51,353 bases of DNA from Gammaproteobacteria bacterium (GTDB lineage: Bacteria > Pseudomonadota > Gammaproteobacteria > SZUA-140): contig JADLCS010000004.1 in NCBI GenBank assembly GCA_020847075.1, positions 1 through 51,353 of the forward strand, given 5' to 3'. Below the pieces are notes generated by a model. The model was not told where the DNA came from. It made no database searches and was given only the letters and a program-made list of their open reading frames with translations. A program made the translations under genes and the position numbers. This document shows, in pieces, positions 41,151 to 49,868 of this stretch (its first letter is position 1; each line of letters opens with the position of its first letter).

Positions 41151-41450
41151 ATGGTGAAGCGAACGGCATGTCTGGCGGTGCTGTTGTTCTCGATCGCCGC
41201 CCAGGCGGACGACGAGGACGTCCCGATCAACGTCGGCTCCGAGCTGCGCGACTGGTGCAAGGCCGAGACTCAGGCCCATTTCGTCGGGATGAACGTCACG
41301 CCCTACAACTGGTCCGCCTCCTGGTGGGAGGAGGGGAACATGCTGATCGTCAAGGGATCCTGGCTGGTTCGGAACAAGGCCGTTGCCGTCGAATGCCGCG
41401 TCGCGAGAGGCGCGCTGCGGAAATACGCGGTGTATGAAATCGCGGAGTGA
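41151..41450 (+). CDS. Small exported protein of unknown function
   Basis: 99 residues. The signal peptide MVKRTACLAVLLFSIAAQA is followed by a short mature part with GSELRDWCKAETQAHFVGMN, YNWSASWWEEGNMLIVKGSW and AVECRVARGALRKYAVYEI, including two cysteines that could pair. I do not recognise the family with certainty. Start chosen at 41151 after gcagggaaaata; the frame upstream overlaps DUF3465. The 117 bases to the next gene, which is convergent, hold nothing recognisable. Confidence 0.65.
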   Translation: MVKRTACLAVLLFSIAAQADDEDVPINVGSELRDWCKAETQAHFVGMNVTPYNWSASWWEEGNMLIVKGSWLVRNKAVAVECRVARGALRKYAVYEIAE

Positions 41451-41567
41451 CGGGGATCCCGACGGGTCGCCTGGGGCAGCGCCTTCCGGTGGTCCCGGAA
41501 AAACAGGGCCGATACCCCCGTCTCTGTCTCGAGGATGCCGGCCCCGTCGATGAGGGAATCGGGACGC

Positions 41568-41804
41568 CTATTTCAGATCGGAAAGGCTGGCCCCGAAGTT
41601 GATGTGGAACGGCGCGCCGTCCAGTAACAGCGCAGGCACCGATTTGATCCCCGCCGTTTCCGCTTCGCGGATGCGGCCCTTGTCTTTGCCGAGATGTACG
41701 ATTTCCACGTTGTAGCGGGAAAGGTCGATTGCGTCGACCACGTTTTGTTCGGCCGCCACGCATACCGGACAGCCCGCATGGTAAAAAATCGCCTTCGCTT
41801 TCAT
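41568..41804 (-). CDS. Glutaredoxin-like thioredoxin-fold protein with CPVC motif
   Basis: 78 residues, starting MKAKAIFYHAGCPVCVAAEQ with the redox motif CPVC at 12-15, and a cis-proline region GIKSVPALLLDG near 52-63. Length and motif fit the small glutaredoxin/thioredoxin-like proteins. aggag lies upstream of the start on its strand. It is divergent from an HxlR-type regulator across 120 bases, an arrangement that suggests regulation by it. Confidence 0.82.
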   Translation of the reverse strand: MKAKAIFYHAGCPVCVAAEQNVVDAIDLSRYNVEIVHLGKDKGRIREAETAGIKSVPALLLDGAPFHINFGASLSDLK

Positions 41805-41924
41805 GATGTCACTCCTGGTGGTATGTTTCATTGATGGTGAACGTACGCCACAACGATAGTGCCCCAGCCCTCGTCGTGAAAGCGGGAACCGGCGGGTGGG
41901 GTAGGCACCTTTCGGTGTAAATTC

Positions 41925-42266
41925 ATGAGTCTCAAGAAAAAGAAAATCAGCGCCCGCGGCCCCGGCGCCTACCGTAAACTCGAGGACGTCGTCGGCTGCA
42001 AGTGGTCGGTGTCCGTGCTGCTGTCCATCGGCGCGGGGGTGAATCGCCCCGGCGGCCTGGAGCGGCATATCGACGGTATTTCCACCAAGGTCCTGTCCGA
42101 GCGGCTGCGCAAGCTGACGTCCTATGGCCTGCTCGAGAAAAAGAGCTTTCCGGAAGTGCCGCCGCGCACCGAATATTCGCTGACGTCGTCGGGCCGGGAT
42201 CTCGTCAGGATCATCCAGCAGATACAGGCCCTCGATTCCGAACTCGATGAAAAGAGGTCCGGGTAA
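41925..42266 (+). CDS. HxlR-family winged-helix regulator
   Basis: 113 residues. VVGCKWSVSVLLSIGAGVNR, GLERHIDGISTKVLSERLRK and LTSYGLLEKKSFPEVPPRTE followed by YSLTSSGRDL form the HxlR/MarR-like winged helix. The basic N terminus is MSLKKKKISARG. Some HxlR proteins sense redox or aldehydes through a cysteine, and here one cysteine (VVGCKW) sits in the usual position before the first helix. It is divergent from the CPVC thioredoxin-fold gene, which it may control together with itself. Confidence 0.87.
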   Translation: MSLKKKKISARGPGAYRKLEDVVGCKWSVSVLLSIGAGVNRPGGLERHIDGISTKVLSERLRKLTSYGLLEKKSFPEVPPRTEYSLTSSGRDLVRIIQQIQALDSELDEKRSG

Positions 42267-42289
42267 CGCCGCCGGAGGCATCGCTCGAC

Positions 42290-42709
42290 ATGACGCGAGG
42301 GAATGAAACCGATGCGACCCGGCTGCTGCGTTTCCCCGGCGCGGTGCCGCGGGATCCGGCCATCGAGGCCTGGCTGAACGAACGCCCGGAGGAACTCGGG
42401 GCGATCGCGCGGCGCTGGTTCGAGACCGTGCGCGCCTGCGGGGCGGACGTGCGGGAGCGGCTGCATGACGGTCATCCCACCGCGTGTATCGGGGATGCGG
42501 CGTTCGCCTATGTCAACGCGTTCAGCGCGCACGTCAATGTCGGGTTCTTCCGGGGCGCCGAGCTGGCGGATCCGGACGCCCTGTTGGAAGGTACCGGGAA
42601 ATTCATGCGGCATGTGAAGCTCAGGCCCGGGGACGGGGTCGATGATCGGGCGCTGCGGCGTCTGATCGAGGCCGCCTGCGCGGACATGCGGCGGCGCCTG
42701 GGGAGATAG
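42290..42709 (+). CDS. DUF1801-family protein
   Basis: 139 residues. AIARRWFETVRACGADVRER, LHDGHPTACIGDAAFAYVNA, FSAHVNVGFFRGAELADPDA and TGKFMRHVKLRPGDGVDDRA fit the DUF1801 (YdhG-like) fold, whose function is unknown. It begins 23 bases after the HxlR gene and is followed 2 bases later by the next frame, so these three may be cotranscribed. No clear Shine-Dalgarno precedes the ATG at 42290 (the upstream sequence is gctcgac). Confidence 0.75.
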   Translation: MTRGNETDATRLLRFPGAVPRDPAIEAWLNERPEELGAIARRWFETVRACGADVRERLHDGHPTACIGDAAFAYVNAFSAHVNVGFFRGAELADPDALLEGTGKFMRHVKLRPGDGVDDRALRRLIEAACADMRRRLGR

Positions 42710-42711
42710 CG

Positions 42712-43272
42712 ATGGACGAACGCATCGGGCGCGCGGCCCGCGCGGGCCGCGCATCGACCCTGTCCATCGCTAGGCCGGGGCGCGGTCCAAACGTGTTCGG
42801 CATTCCCGTGGAGGCGGCCTGGTTTCGGACGGGCCGGCGGTTATCGCCGGCCCTCGGGATCGTATTCCTGACGGCCTGCGCCGGGTTCGGGCACGGCCGG
42901 GGCGATGCGGAGGCCGGCGCGGAACTGCCGCTGCGGCGCGGCTATTATGTCGCCGGCGACACGCCCTGTGGGGAGGCCTCGAACGCCACCCTGGCGTTGC
43001 TGCGGCGCGACGGCATCGGCGGCGCCCGGGAGTTCTGCGCGTTCGAGCACATCGAGCGCATCGGCGCGACCACCTTTCGCGTGACGGAATCCTGTGCCGC
43101 GTTTCAGGGCGACGACGCGCCGGCCGTGAGTGTCCGCATCTACGGGATCCCGGACGATTCGAGCTTTACGTCGACCGCCGATGCCGGAGGGGTGTATCGC
43201 GCGCGCTATTGCCCGCAGTCGAGCCTGCCGGCCGAGTGGCGCGAGGACGACGTCCACGAACTGATCGAATAG
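42712..43272 (+). CDS. Putative lipoprotein of unknown function
   Basis: Up to 186 residues from the ATG at 42712. The first ~45 residues are unlike a signal, but SPALGIVFLTACAGFG looks like a lipobox region (LTAC), so the true start may be further in, for example GTG at 42793. The mature part has five cysteines (GDTPCGEAS, REFCAFEH, TESCAAFQ, ARYCPQSS) and a C-terminal EWREDDVHELIE. The family is not recognised. It follows the DUF1801 gene by 2 bases. Codon composition is that of the neighbouring genes. Confidence 0.55.
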   Translation: MDERIGRAARAGRASTLSIARPGRGPNVFGIPVEAAWFRTGRRLSPALGIVFLTACAGFGHGRGDAEAGAELPLRRGYYVAGDTPCGEASNATLALLRRDGIGGAREFCAFEHIERIGATTFRVTESCAAFQGDDAPAVSVRIYGIPDDSSFTSTADAGGVYRARYCPQSSLPAEWREDDVHELIE

Positions 43273-43357
43273 CGCGGCCGCCCGGCCCGGTGCGGAAATG
43301 CGCGCGGCATGCAATACTTCCGCCGATCCCGAATCACACTATATAAAGGAGTTCTCG

Positions 43358-44161
43358 ATGAAGGCCCTGCCCGGTATTGTCCTCGGCGTCGTCCTGGGTT
43401 TTTCCCTCCCGGCCCATGCGGAGGGCGTCCCGGCCTCCAGAATGGACATCGCCGGGATACGGATCGGCATGACCGAGGCCGACGCGATGGCGGCGCTGCG
43501 GGCGTTCGACCCCGGGGCGAAGGTCGCGCGGCGGATGGCCGCCAGCTTTTCGTATTTCGACGGCGCCAATATGCTCCAGACGCCGGAGTTCCTCGATCAA
43601 CTGGAAGTGAACACGAACGGAGGCGCATTCAGGATATGGTTCACCAACCCCCCGTCCGAATCGCGCGTGTTCGCGGTCAATCGGCGCGGCGGGGCGGAGC
43701 AGCCCCCCGGCAGCGAACAGTTCGTCTCTTCCCTGGTCTCGAAATACGGCCCCGCGGATGCCCGTTCGCCCGCCCGTCCGGGCGGCCAGACCATCGTGCA
43801 ATGGGGCGAAGAGGGAAAGCCGCAGTGCACGGTGGGGAAGGATCGCGCCGGCCAGCGGGTGCCGGCGGAGAACACCACGGGCACGCTGCTCCCTCCCCAG
43901 GCGGCGAAGACGCTCGAACAGCAGGCGCGCCAGGGATATCCGCATCTGCGCGAGGCGCTGGGCGCGGACATGGACCCGGCGCGTTGCGGTACGGTGCTGC
44001 GCTATGAATGGCTCGGCGATCCGGTGAGCGCCTTCGAGGCCTGGCTGGTCGATCAGGGCGGCATGATCGCGACGGGCCGCCAGTCCGCGCAGTGGGTGGA
44101 GCAGTTGAAGGCCGATGCCGTGCGCGCGCGCGAAGGCCAGGGCGCGGTGCCCCGGCTTTAG
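43358..44161 (+). CDS. Exported protein of unknown function
   Basis: 267 residues. The signal peptide is MKALPGIVLGVVLGFSLPAHA. The mature protein starts with ASRMDIAGIRIGMTEADAMA and ALRAF, a motif seen in many periplasmic proteins with a short helix-turn preceding a beta sheet. It continues with GGAFRIWFTNPPSESRVFAV and ends in an Ala/Gln-rich helix. The ATG at 43358 has ataaaggag upstream, a good ribosome binding site. No conserved catalytic motif is recognised. The next gene starts 62 bases downstream. Confidence 0.7.
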   Translation: MKALPGIVLGVVLGFSLPAHAEGVPASRMDIAGIRIGMTEADAMAALRAFDPGAKVARRMAASFSYFDGANMLQTPEFLDQLEVNTNGGAFRIWFTNPPSESRVFAVNRRGGAEQPPGSEQFVSSLVSKYGPADARSPARPGGQTIVQWGEEGKPQCTVGKDRAGQRVPAENTTGTLLPPQAAKTLEQQARQGYPHLREALGADMDPARCGTVLRYEWLGDPVSAFEAWLVDQGGMIATGRQSAQWVEQLKADAVRAREGQGAVPRL

Positions 44162-44223
44162 GGAACGGGATGACTCTTCCCTCGTTTCACCCCCGGCGAA
44201 TCCTGCGCGGGGTTCCGGGCGGA

Positions 44224-44739
44224 ATGAACCGGTGTCTGCCCGTGCTCTTCCTCGGCCTGGCCGCATGTGCGTCCGGCCCCGGTCCGTCATCGGACGACGC
44301 GTGTTCGGACGCGTGGTACCGCGCGCTCGAACGGAAGGTCATGACCGGCGACGGGCAGGGGCATGGCCCCGATGTCGGCTCCGAGGAATGGAAGTCGGCG
44401 GTCGAATTCAGGCTCGGCGTGCGCGGCCGGGCGGAGGTCCCGGCCCGGGACGGCGGGGACTGGTGCCGGTACATCGAGGCGCGGGTCCGGGAGGTCGGCA
44501 CGGACCCGGTCCGGTTCGTGTGCGAGGGGGGCGGCGAGGTCGTCGTCACGTTCTTCCGGACCGCTCCGCCGACGCTCGTCGCCGAGTATGGCGGCGAGGT
44601 CGCGCGGATGCACGCCGCGCCGAGCGCCAGCGGCGCGAAATACGAGGGGCATCACCGGATGTTCTGGGAGCATCAGGGCGAGGCGCGGATCGTCTGGGGC
44701 GAGGGGGCGGCGGAAATGCTCTGCCGTCCGTCGCCATGA
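44224..44739 (+). CDS. MliC-like lysozyme-inhibitor lipoprotein
   Basis: 171 residues. The lipobox LAAC gives an acylated C15. The C-terminal ~75 residues resemble the MliC/PliC fold: PVRFVCEGGGEVVVTFFRTA, YGGEVARMHAAPSASGAKYE, and FWEHQGEARIVWGEGAAEML followed by a final cysteine. MliC proteins sit in the outer membrane and inhibit C-type lysozyme. A ~70-residue domain with two cysteines separates lipobox and MliC region, making the protein longer than typical MliC (~110 residues). Start chosen at 44224; the in-frame upstream region overlaps the previous gene. Confidence 0.65.
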   Translation: MNRCLPVLFLGLAACASGPGPSSDDACSDAWYRALERKVMTGDGQGHGPDVGSEEWKSAVEFRLGVRGRAEVPARDGGDWCRYIEARVREVGTDPVRFVCEGGGEVVVTFFRTAPPTLVAEYGGEVARMHAAPSASGAKYEGHHRMFWEHQGEARIVWGEGAAEMLCRPSP

Positions 44740-44784
44740 GCCGGGCGTCTTTCTGCCCGCCCCGCGCTTGTGTAGTATCTGCGA

Positions 44785-45309
44785 ATGGCGAATGACGAGA
44801 TATCGGGTCCGACGGCCGGGGCGCCGCCGCCGCGGGATCGGGGCCCGGACGATGTGCCGGCGCTGACGCGCTATGTGACGAAGATGCTGACGGTGACGAC
44901 GACCGTCGGGCACGCCGTGATCGGCGTCGCCCTGGTCGTGGCCACGGTGGTGATCAGCGCCCACTTCTTTCGCGAGATCCTCCAGGCGATCGAGGCCAGG
45001 ACCCTGTTCGCGGGCTTCATCCATGCGCTGGCCATCCTGCTGTTGCTGTGGACCATGCTGGAGCTGATGCAGACCGAGATCGGATTCCTGCGCGGCGCGC
45101 CGATCGACGTGGCGGTCTTCGTCGAGGTGGCCCTGGTGGTCGTCGTGCGCGAGATCATCCTGATCCCGGTCGAGAACCCCCAGCCCACCTTCGAGGACGT
45201 CGGGAAATGGGCCGCCACCGCCGCGCTGCTGGGCGTGACGTATCTGCTGATCCGGCTCGGCCATGTGCGCTTCCCCCGGCGCCCCGGCCGCGGTCCCGCG
45301 GCGCGGTGA
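44785..45309 (+). CDS. PsiE-family membrane protein
   Basis: 174 residues with four hydrophobic helices. VGHAVIGVALVVATVVISAH, FAGFIHALAILLLLWTMLEL, IDVAVFVEVALVVVVREIIL and KWAATAALLGVTYLLIRLG are the PsiE pattern, with the conserved VREI in helix 3. PsiE proteins are phosphate-starvation-inducible in E. coli; function unknown. The N-terminal 25 residues are hydrophilic. No Pho box was identified upstream. It begins a run of membrane-protein genes. Confidence 0.85.
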   Translation: MANDEISGPTAGAPPPRDRGPDDVPALTRYVTKMLTVTTTVGHAVIGVALVVATVVISAHFFREILQAIEARTLFAGFIHALAILLLLWTMLELMQTEIGFLRGAPIDVAVFVEVALVVVVREIILIPVENPQPTFEDVGKWAATAALLGVTYLLIRLGHVRFPRRPGRGPAAR

Positions 45310-45424
45310 GATCCACGATGAGTGGTTCGTACCGCCGCGCGCCGGGACGCGGACATGAGCGGGGCGCGGGGACCCGCCCGTCTCCCCGTCGGTGACGGCG
45401 CGGCCGCGAGACACAGGAGAATCC

Positions 45425-45799
45425 ATGTCCGAGCTCAAGGATCCGCGGGTACTGTTCGCGGCGGAACGCACGCTGTTGTCCTGGAACCGCACCAGCCTGT
45501 CCCTGATCGCCTTCGGTTTCATCGTCGAACGCGCCGGCCTGCTGCTGCAGGCGCTGGCGCCGGCGATGAGCCATCCCGCCCAGGTGATGCTGACCTTCTG
45601 GATCGGGGTGGTGTTCATCGTGCTGGGCGCGCTTTCGTCCGCCTTCTCGGCCCGGCAGTACGCCGTGGTCCTCCGCTCGCTGGCGCCGGAGGAGTTTCCG
45701 CCCGGCTACGCGGCGCGCTGGGGACTGGCGGTCAACGGCCTGGTCGCCCTGCTGGGCGGCCTGCTGGTCATCGCGCTGATCGTCGGCCGGATCGGATAG
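45425..45799 (+). CDS. YidH/DUF202-family membrane protein
   Basis: 124 residues. DPRVLFAAERTLLSWNRTSL followed by SLIAFGFIVER is the DUF202 hallmark (AxERTxLAWxRT), followed by two further membrane helices (about 50-70 and 98-120). Function unknown; members are usually found as single small integral membrane proteins. The ATG at 45425 has caggagaatcc upstream. It lies 46 bases before the next membrane-protein gene. Confidence 0.87.
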   Translation: MSELKDPRVLFAAERTLLSWNRTSLSLIAFGFIVERAGLLLQALAPAMSHPAQVMLTFWIGVVFIVLGALSSAFSARQYAVVLRSLAPEEFPPGYAARWGLAVNGLVALLGGLLVIALIVGRIG

Positions 45800-45845
45800 G
45801 CATGGCCGGCCGCGCCGCGTGCGCATCGAGTGGGACGGGAGGCTC

Positions 45846-46427
45846 ATGTCGATCAAGGAATTTCTGAGCGCCGTCGCCGTCGCGCTGACGCTGGCGGCGT
45901 TTCTGCCGTATATCCGTTCGATACTGAGGGGCGAGGTCAGGCCGCATGTGTTTTCCTGGATCATCTGGGGCGCGACGACCGTCATCGTGTTCCTGGCCCA
46001 GCGGGAGGGCGGCGGCGGGGTCGGCGCCTGGCCGATCGGGATCTCGGGCGGCATCACGCTCCTGATCGCGCTGCTCGCCTATATCAAGAAGTCGGACATC
46101 TCCATCACCCGGCTCGACTGGCTGTTCTTCACCCTCGCGCTGTGGGCGCTGCCGCTGTGGTACGCCACCTCCGATCCGCTGTGGGCCGTGGTGATCCTGA
46201 CCGTCGTCGACGTGCTCGGCTTCGGGCCGACGGTGCGCAAGGCCTATCACTTCCCGTGGTCGGAATCCCTGGTGTTCTTCGGGCTGTTCGCCGCCCGCAA
46301 CCTGATCGTGATCCTGGCGCTGGAACATCATTCACTGACGACCGTCCTGTTCCCCGCGGTCATCGCCGCGGCCTGCCTGGCGCTGATGGCGCTGATGGTG
46401 CGGCGGAGACGTATCCTGAAGGCATGA
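45846..46427 (+). CDS. Multi-pass membrane protein with PQ-loop-like repeats
   Basis: 193 residues with about seven hydrophobic segments. The beginning FLSAVAVALTLAAFLPYIRS followed by RPHVFSWIIWG resembles PQ-loop/SemiSWEET repeats (Pro-Tyr in place of Pro-Gln). A second similar unit, DVLGFGPTVRKAYHFPWSES, occurs in the second half, again with a proline after a hydrophobic helix. Transport function would fit but cannot be established. A basic C terminus (RRRRILKA) follows the last helix. Start ATG at 45846; the frame upstream to 45819 overlaps the spacer. Confidence 0.6.
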   Translation: MSIKEFLSAVAVALTLAAFLPYIRSILRGEVRPHVFSWIIWGATTVIVFLAQREGGGGVGAWPIGISGGITLLIALLAYIKKSDISITRLDWLFFTLALWALPLWYATSDPLWAVVILTVVDVLGFGPTVRKAYHFPWSESLVFFGLFAARNLIVILALEHHSLTTVLFPAVIAAACLALMALMVRRRRILKA

Positions 46428-46644
46428 GGGATAGCCCCCCGGTGTTTGGCGGGAGCGGCTGGCCGCGAGAGGCGACGATCGAGGGCGAGGTCCCCACCCG
46501 GGGCCTCACCACAAATATGTTTTTACAAGGTCGAGACAGGTTCTATAAGATAGACCGGCCGTTTTTACCGGAACCCGCCGCGGGCAAGATCGAGGAGACG
46601 TCATCGACCGGCTTCGGAGCCCGCGGCGAGTAATATTAAGGAGA

Positions 46645-46755
46645 CGTCATCCCCGCGAAGGCGGGGTTCAGCGACTTTGAGCCGTCGAAATGCAGAGATC
46701 CTGGATTCCCGCCCCCGCCTTCGCGGGGGCAAGCCTTGGATTCGCGGGAATGACG
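46645..46755. repeat. cgtcat...atgacg palindromic element
   Basis: Starts cgtcatccccgcgaagg and ends cgcgggaatgacg, with an inner ttcccgcccccgccttcgcg. Terminal bases are complementary (cgtcat/atgacg), and the inner ccccgc/gcgggg blocks pair. Elements of this kind are widespread in proteobacterial intergenic DNA. Confidence 0.7.
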
Positions 46756-46841
46756 ACCGGGTAGCCCGACAGAGTAGGTCTCTTCGATTTCGGGATAAGT
46801 TTCCGAACCCGCCTCGAAATCCGCGGTGGGTGAAAAAAAGG

Positions 46842-46878
46842 TGTGTCATCCCCGCGTAGGCAGGGATCCAGTGGGTTT
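46842..46878. repeat. Half copy of the cgtcat palindrome
   Basis: tgtcatccccgcgtaggcag followed by ggatccagtgggttt; one diverged arm of the element above, 53 bases before the YqhA start. Confidence 0.5.
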
Positions 46879-46930
46879 GTCGGAAATACGGATTTTTCAG
46901 AGGGGCTACGACCCCGAACTCGAGGATGGC

Positions 46931-47491
46931 ATGAACGAGAAGAAACAGGCGTTGCATCGCAACTTGGCCCTGACCGGTCTGGCCGAGATCATCTTCTGGA
47001 GCCGCTGGCTGCAGGCCCCGCTCTACCTGGGACTGATCGTCGCCCAGGGCGTCTACGTGTATCTGTTCGGCGTCGAGCTGTGGCATCTGGTGCACGACGC
47101 GCACAAGATCGGCGAGACCCAGATCATGCTCATCGTGCTGGGCCTGATCGACGTGGTGATGATCGCCAATCTGCTGATCATGGTCATCATCGGCGGCTAC
47201 GAGACCTTCGTCTCCCGCCTCAATCTGCGCGAGCACCCGGACCAGCCCGAGTGGCTGGCGCACGTCAATGCCGCGACCATGAAGATCAAGCTGTCCATGG
47301 CGCTGATCGGGATTTCGTCCATCCACCTGCTGAAGACCTTCATCAACGCCGAGCAGATGACCGAGCACGCCATCAAGTGGCAGGTGATCATCCATATCAC
47401 GTTCATCGTCTCGTCCGTCGCCATCGCCTATACCGACCGCATCATGACCCGGACGCTGATGGACGCGCATCGCGACATGGATCACGAATGA
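46931..47491 (+). CDS. YqhA/UPF0114-family membrane protein
   Basis: 186 residues with four hydrophobic helices. LAEIIFWSRWLQAPLYLGLI, IVLGLIDVVMIANLLIMVII, LSMALIGISSIHLLKTFIN and WQVIIHITFIVSSVAIAYTD, plus the loop GGYETFVSRLNLREHPDQPE, identify UPF0114. This family has unknown function. The ATG at 46931 has cgaggatggc upstream. It lies 86 bases before the cardiolipin synthase-like gene. No operon partner is certain. Confidence 0.9.
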   Translation: MNEKKQALHRNLALTGLAEIIFWSRWLQAPLYLGLIVAQGVYVYLFGVELWHLVHDAHKIGETQIMLIVLGLIDVVMIANLLIMVIIGGYETFVSRLNLREHPDQPEWLAHVNAATMKIKLSMALIGISSIHLLKTFINAEQMTEHAIKWQVIIHITFIVSSVAIAYTDRIMTRTLMDAHRDMDHE

Positions 47492-47577
47492 CGCGGGGTC
47501 CGGCCCGGCGCTAACGGGCCGCGCCCGGGCGGCCGACCCGGCGGTTCCCCGCCCGCGTCCGGTGAGAGGGCAAGGTG

Positions 47578-49056
47578 ATGATACGCACGCGCGACCGCGC
47601 CGCTGTCCGTGACCGCGAATCCCTGAGCGAGGTGCGCGCCCTCGCCGGGCAGGCCTTCTCGCGCACCGCCGGCGCCCCACTGGTGACGGGCAACCGGGTG
47701 CAACTGCTGAGCGACGCGCGCGAGAACTATCCGGCCTGGCTCGCGGCGATCGAGGCCGCCGGCCGTCACATCCACTTCGAAAGCTACATCATCCACGACG
47801 ACGCCGTCGGCTACGAATTCGCCGAGGCGCTGATCCGCAAGGCGCGGGCGGGCGTGCGCGTGCGCCTCATCTACGATTGGCTGGGCGGTTTCGGCAAGGC
47901 CTCGCGCCGTTTCTGGAATCACCTGCGCGACGGCGGCGTGGAGGTGCGCTGCTACAACCCGCCGCGGCTGGACAGCCCGCTCGGCTGGCTGTCGCGCGAT
48001 CATCGCAAGATGCTGGCCGTCGACGGCGAGATCGGATTCGTCACCGGTCTGTGCATCGGCCGCGCCTGGATCGGTATCCCGGAGAAGAACATCGCGCCGT
48101 GGCGCGACGCCGGCGTGGAGGTGCGCGGCCCGGCCGTGGCGGACATCGAGCAGGCCTTCGCGCAGGTGTGGGCGATGCTGGGCGATCCGCTGCCCGCCGG
48201 GGAGATCCCCGAGCGCGGACGGATCGCGCCGGCCGGGGGCATGAGCCTGCGCGTGGTGGCCAGTGTCCCGGCGACGGCGGGCATGTTCCGCCTCGACCAA
48301 CTCGTCGCCGCGCTGGCGCGCAAGCGCCTGTGGCTGAGTGACGCCTACTACGCCGGCACCACGCCCTACGTGCAGGCCCTGCGCGCGGCGGCCGAGGACG
48401 GCGTCGACGTGCGCCTGCTGGTGCCGAACGGCACCGACATCCCGCTGCTGAAGCCGCTGTCGCGCGCGGGTTACCGCCCCTTGCTGGAGGCGGGCGTGCG
48501 CGTGTTCGAATGGAATGGTCCCATGCTGCACGCCAAGACCGCCGTCGCCGACGGCAACTGGGCGCGCGTCGGCTCGACCAATCTCAATGTCGCGAGCTGG
48601 CTCGGCAACTGCGAGCTGGACGTCGTGGTCGAAGACGAGGCCTTCGGGCGCGAGATGGAGGCCGTCTACCTGGAGGATCTGGCGAACGCGACCGAGATCG
48701 TGCTGAATGCCAAGCGCCGGGTGCGCGTCCCCGGTGCGCCGCCCCATGCGCCCCGGCGGGGGCTGACGAGCGGCGGCGGCCGGGTCGGCCGCGCCGCCGT
48801 CGGCGTGGTGCGCATCGGCAACACGGTCGGCGCCGCCTTCACCGGCCGGCGTGTGCTGGAGCCGATCGAGGCGCGTCTGATGCTAGGGGCGGGCATCGCG
48901 CTGTTGTTGCTGGCCGGGCTGTTTCTGCTGGTTCCCCACCTGCTGCTGTATCCGGTGCTGTTCGTTTTCGCCTGGTTCGGCCTCGTGCTACTGTACCGGG
49001 GCTTCCGGCTGCATCGCCGCAAGGCGCCGCGCGACGCCGGGGCGCCCGGCGAGTGA
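47578..49056 (+). CDS. Phospholipase D-family cardiolipin synthase-like protein
   Basis: 492 residues with two HKD motifs: [10 protein letters not shown] at H142 and HAKTAVADG at H318. The first is followed by a helical region containing [20 protein letters not shown]. This is the ClsB-like arrangement, for enzymes that join two phosphatidyl groups to make cardiolipin. Unusually, two membrane helices lie at the C terminus (about 435-475), after an Arg/Gly-rich stretch, instead of at the N terminus. The start is the ATG at 47578; an adjacent GTG at 47575 is in frame and has similar support. Confidence 0.85.
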   Translation: MIRTRDRAAVRDRESLSEVRALAGQAFSRTAGAPLVTGNRVQLLSDARENYPAWLAAIEAAGRHIHFESYIIHDDAVGYEFAEALIRKARAGVRVRLIYDWLGGFGKASRRFWNHLRDGGVEVRCYNPPRLDSPLGWLSRDHRKMLAVDGEIGFVTGLCIGRAWIGIPEKNIAPWRDAGVEVRGPAVADIEQAFAQVWAMLGDPLPAGEIPERGRIAPAGGMSLRVVASVPATAGMFRLDQLVAALARKRLWLSDAYYAGTTPYVQALRAAAEDGVDVRLLVPNGTDIPLLKPLSRAGYRPLLEAGVRVFEWNGPMLHAKTAVADGNWARVGSTNLNVASWLGNCELDVVVEDEAFGREMEAVYLEDLANATEIVLNAKRRVRVPGAPPHAPRRGLTSGGGRVGRAAVGVVRIGNTVGAAFTGRRVLEPIEARLMLGAGIALLLLAGLFLLVPHLLLYPVLFVFAWFGLVLLYRGFRLHRRKAPRDAGAPGE

Positions 49057-49100
49057 GGCGGCGCTTTCTTTTTTCATGATCGAACGCGGGACGGCGAGTC

Positions 49101-49568
49101 ATGGATATTACGATCCCCGAAGTCCTGAAGTCCCTCGCCTCCGCGGGGACCGCGATCAAGGAGCTGGCCGCCTGGGGCCGGCGCGCGAAGGGCGACGCCC
49201 GGGCGCTCATCGGCGAGATGAAGGACAACATGGCCTATCTCGACATGGTGGCCGAGGATGGCGTCCCGCTCTCCGAGGTCATCGACAAGATCTCGGTGGC
49301 GGAATACACGCGCCTCGCCCGCGCGGGGTTCAATTTCAACGCCCTGAAGCGGGACCGGATCCCGCGCTACGCCTCGCTGGAGGGCACCGACCTGTCGTCC
49401 TGGACGGGCAAGGAGACCGAGGCCCTGGTCGAATCCATCTGCGAAAAGCTCCGGGACCTCAAGATTCGCTACCCGCATGTCGCTAAGAACGGCAAGTACC
49501 TGTGGCAGGTGCGCGTGAACAATATCCGCAAGCGTATCTGGCTGTTGCTGCGGCATGTGCGCGATTGA
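49101..49568 (+). CDS. Conserved hypothetical cytoplasmic protein
   Basis: 155 residues with no signal or membrane segment. Mostly helical: TIPEVLKSLASAGTAIKELA, MKDNMAYLDMVAEDGVPLSE and ISVAEYTRLARAGFNFNALK, ending in WQVRVNNIRKRIWLLLRHVR, a basic amphipathic helix. I do not recognise the family; the basic C terminus could bind nucleic acid or membrane. It lies 44 bases after the cardiolipin synthase-like gene. Composition matches its neighbours, so it is unlikely to be a chance frame. Confidence 0.55.
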   Translation: MDITIPEVLKSLASAGTAIKELAAWGRRAKGDARALIGEMKDNMAYLDMVAEDGVPLSEVIDKISVAEYTRLARAGFNFNALKRDRIPRYASLEGTDLSSWTGKETEALVESICEKLRDLKIRYPHVAKNGKYLWQVRVNNIRKRIWLLLRHVRD

Positions 49569-49734
49569 CGGGGCCGGGACCGAGGTTTTTTCCTCCCGGT
49601 GATGCCCCGGCGCCGGCGGGATGAGGCCGGACGGGCGAGCGGTCGCCTCGTCGGCTGGACAATTTCGGCCGTTTTCGCTATATTTTGCGGGTATTTTTCA
49701 ATACCTTACCCACGATTTGGGAAGGCCTGATCGA

Positions 49735-49803
49735 TTCGTTCCGCCCGCGCGGAATGACGTCCAGGTCCTCGAGATTTCCGGATCCCCGCCGATGCGGGAA
49801 TGA
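49735..49803. repeat. Decayed cgtcat-type palindrome
   Basis: ttcgttccgcccgcgcggaa then tgacgtccagg, ending atccccgccgatgcgggaat and gacaac: a diverged copy of the 46645-46755 element. It lies upstream of the methyltransferase gene. The rest of 49569-49868 contains an AT-rich patch around 49676-49711 that could hold a promoter, but no gene. Confidence 0.5.
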
Positions 49804-49868
49804 CAACCGGCGAATTATTCAGCGAATTATTCAGGCGTTCCTTAGCAGATCCTATCAGGGGGGTTTCC

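Larger units (their letters stand above)
46428..46930. other. Gene-free stretch rich in dispersed palindromes
   Basis: No credible gene. 46515-46575 is AT-rich (tatgtttttacaagg, ttctataagatag). A 13-base direct repeat aggagacgtcatc occurs at 46593-46605 and 46639-46651. Two copies of a ccccgcgaaggcgggg-type palindrome follow (46645-46755 and a half at 46842-46878). The promoter of the YqhA gene is not obvious. Confidence 0.5.
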
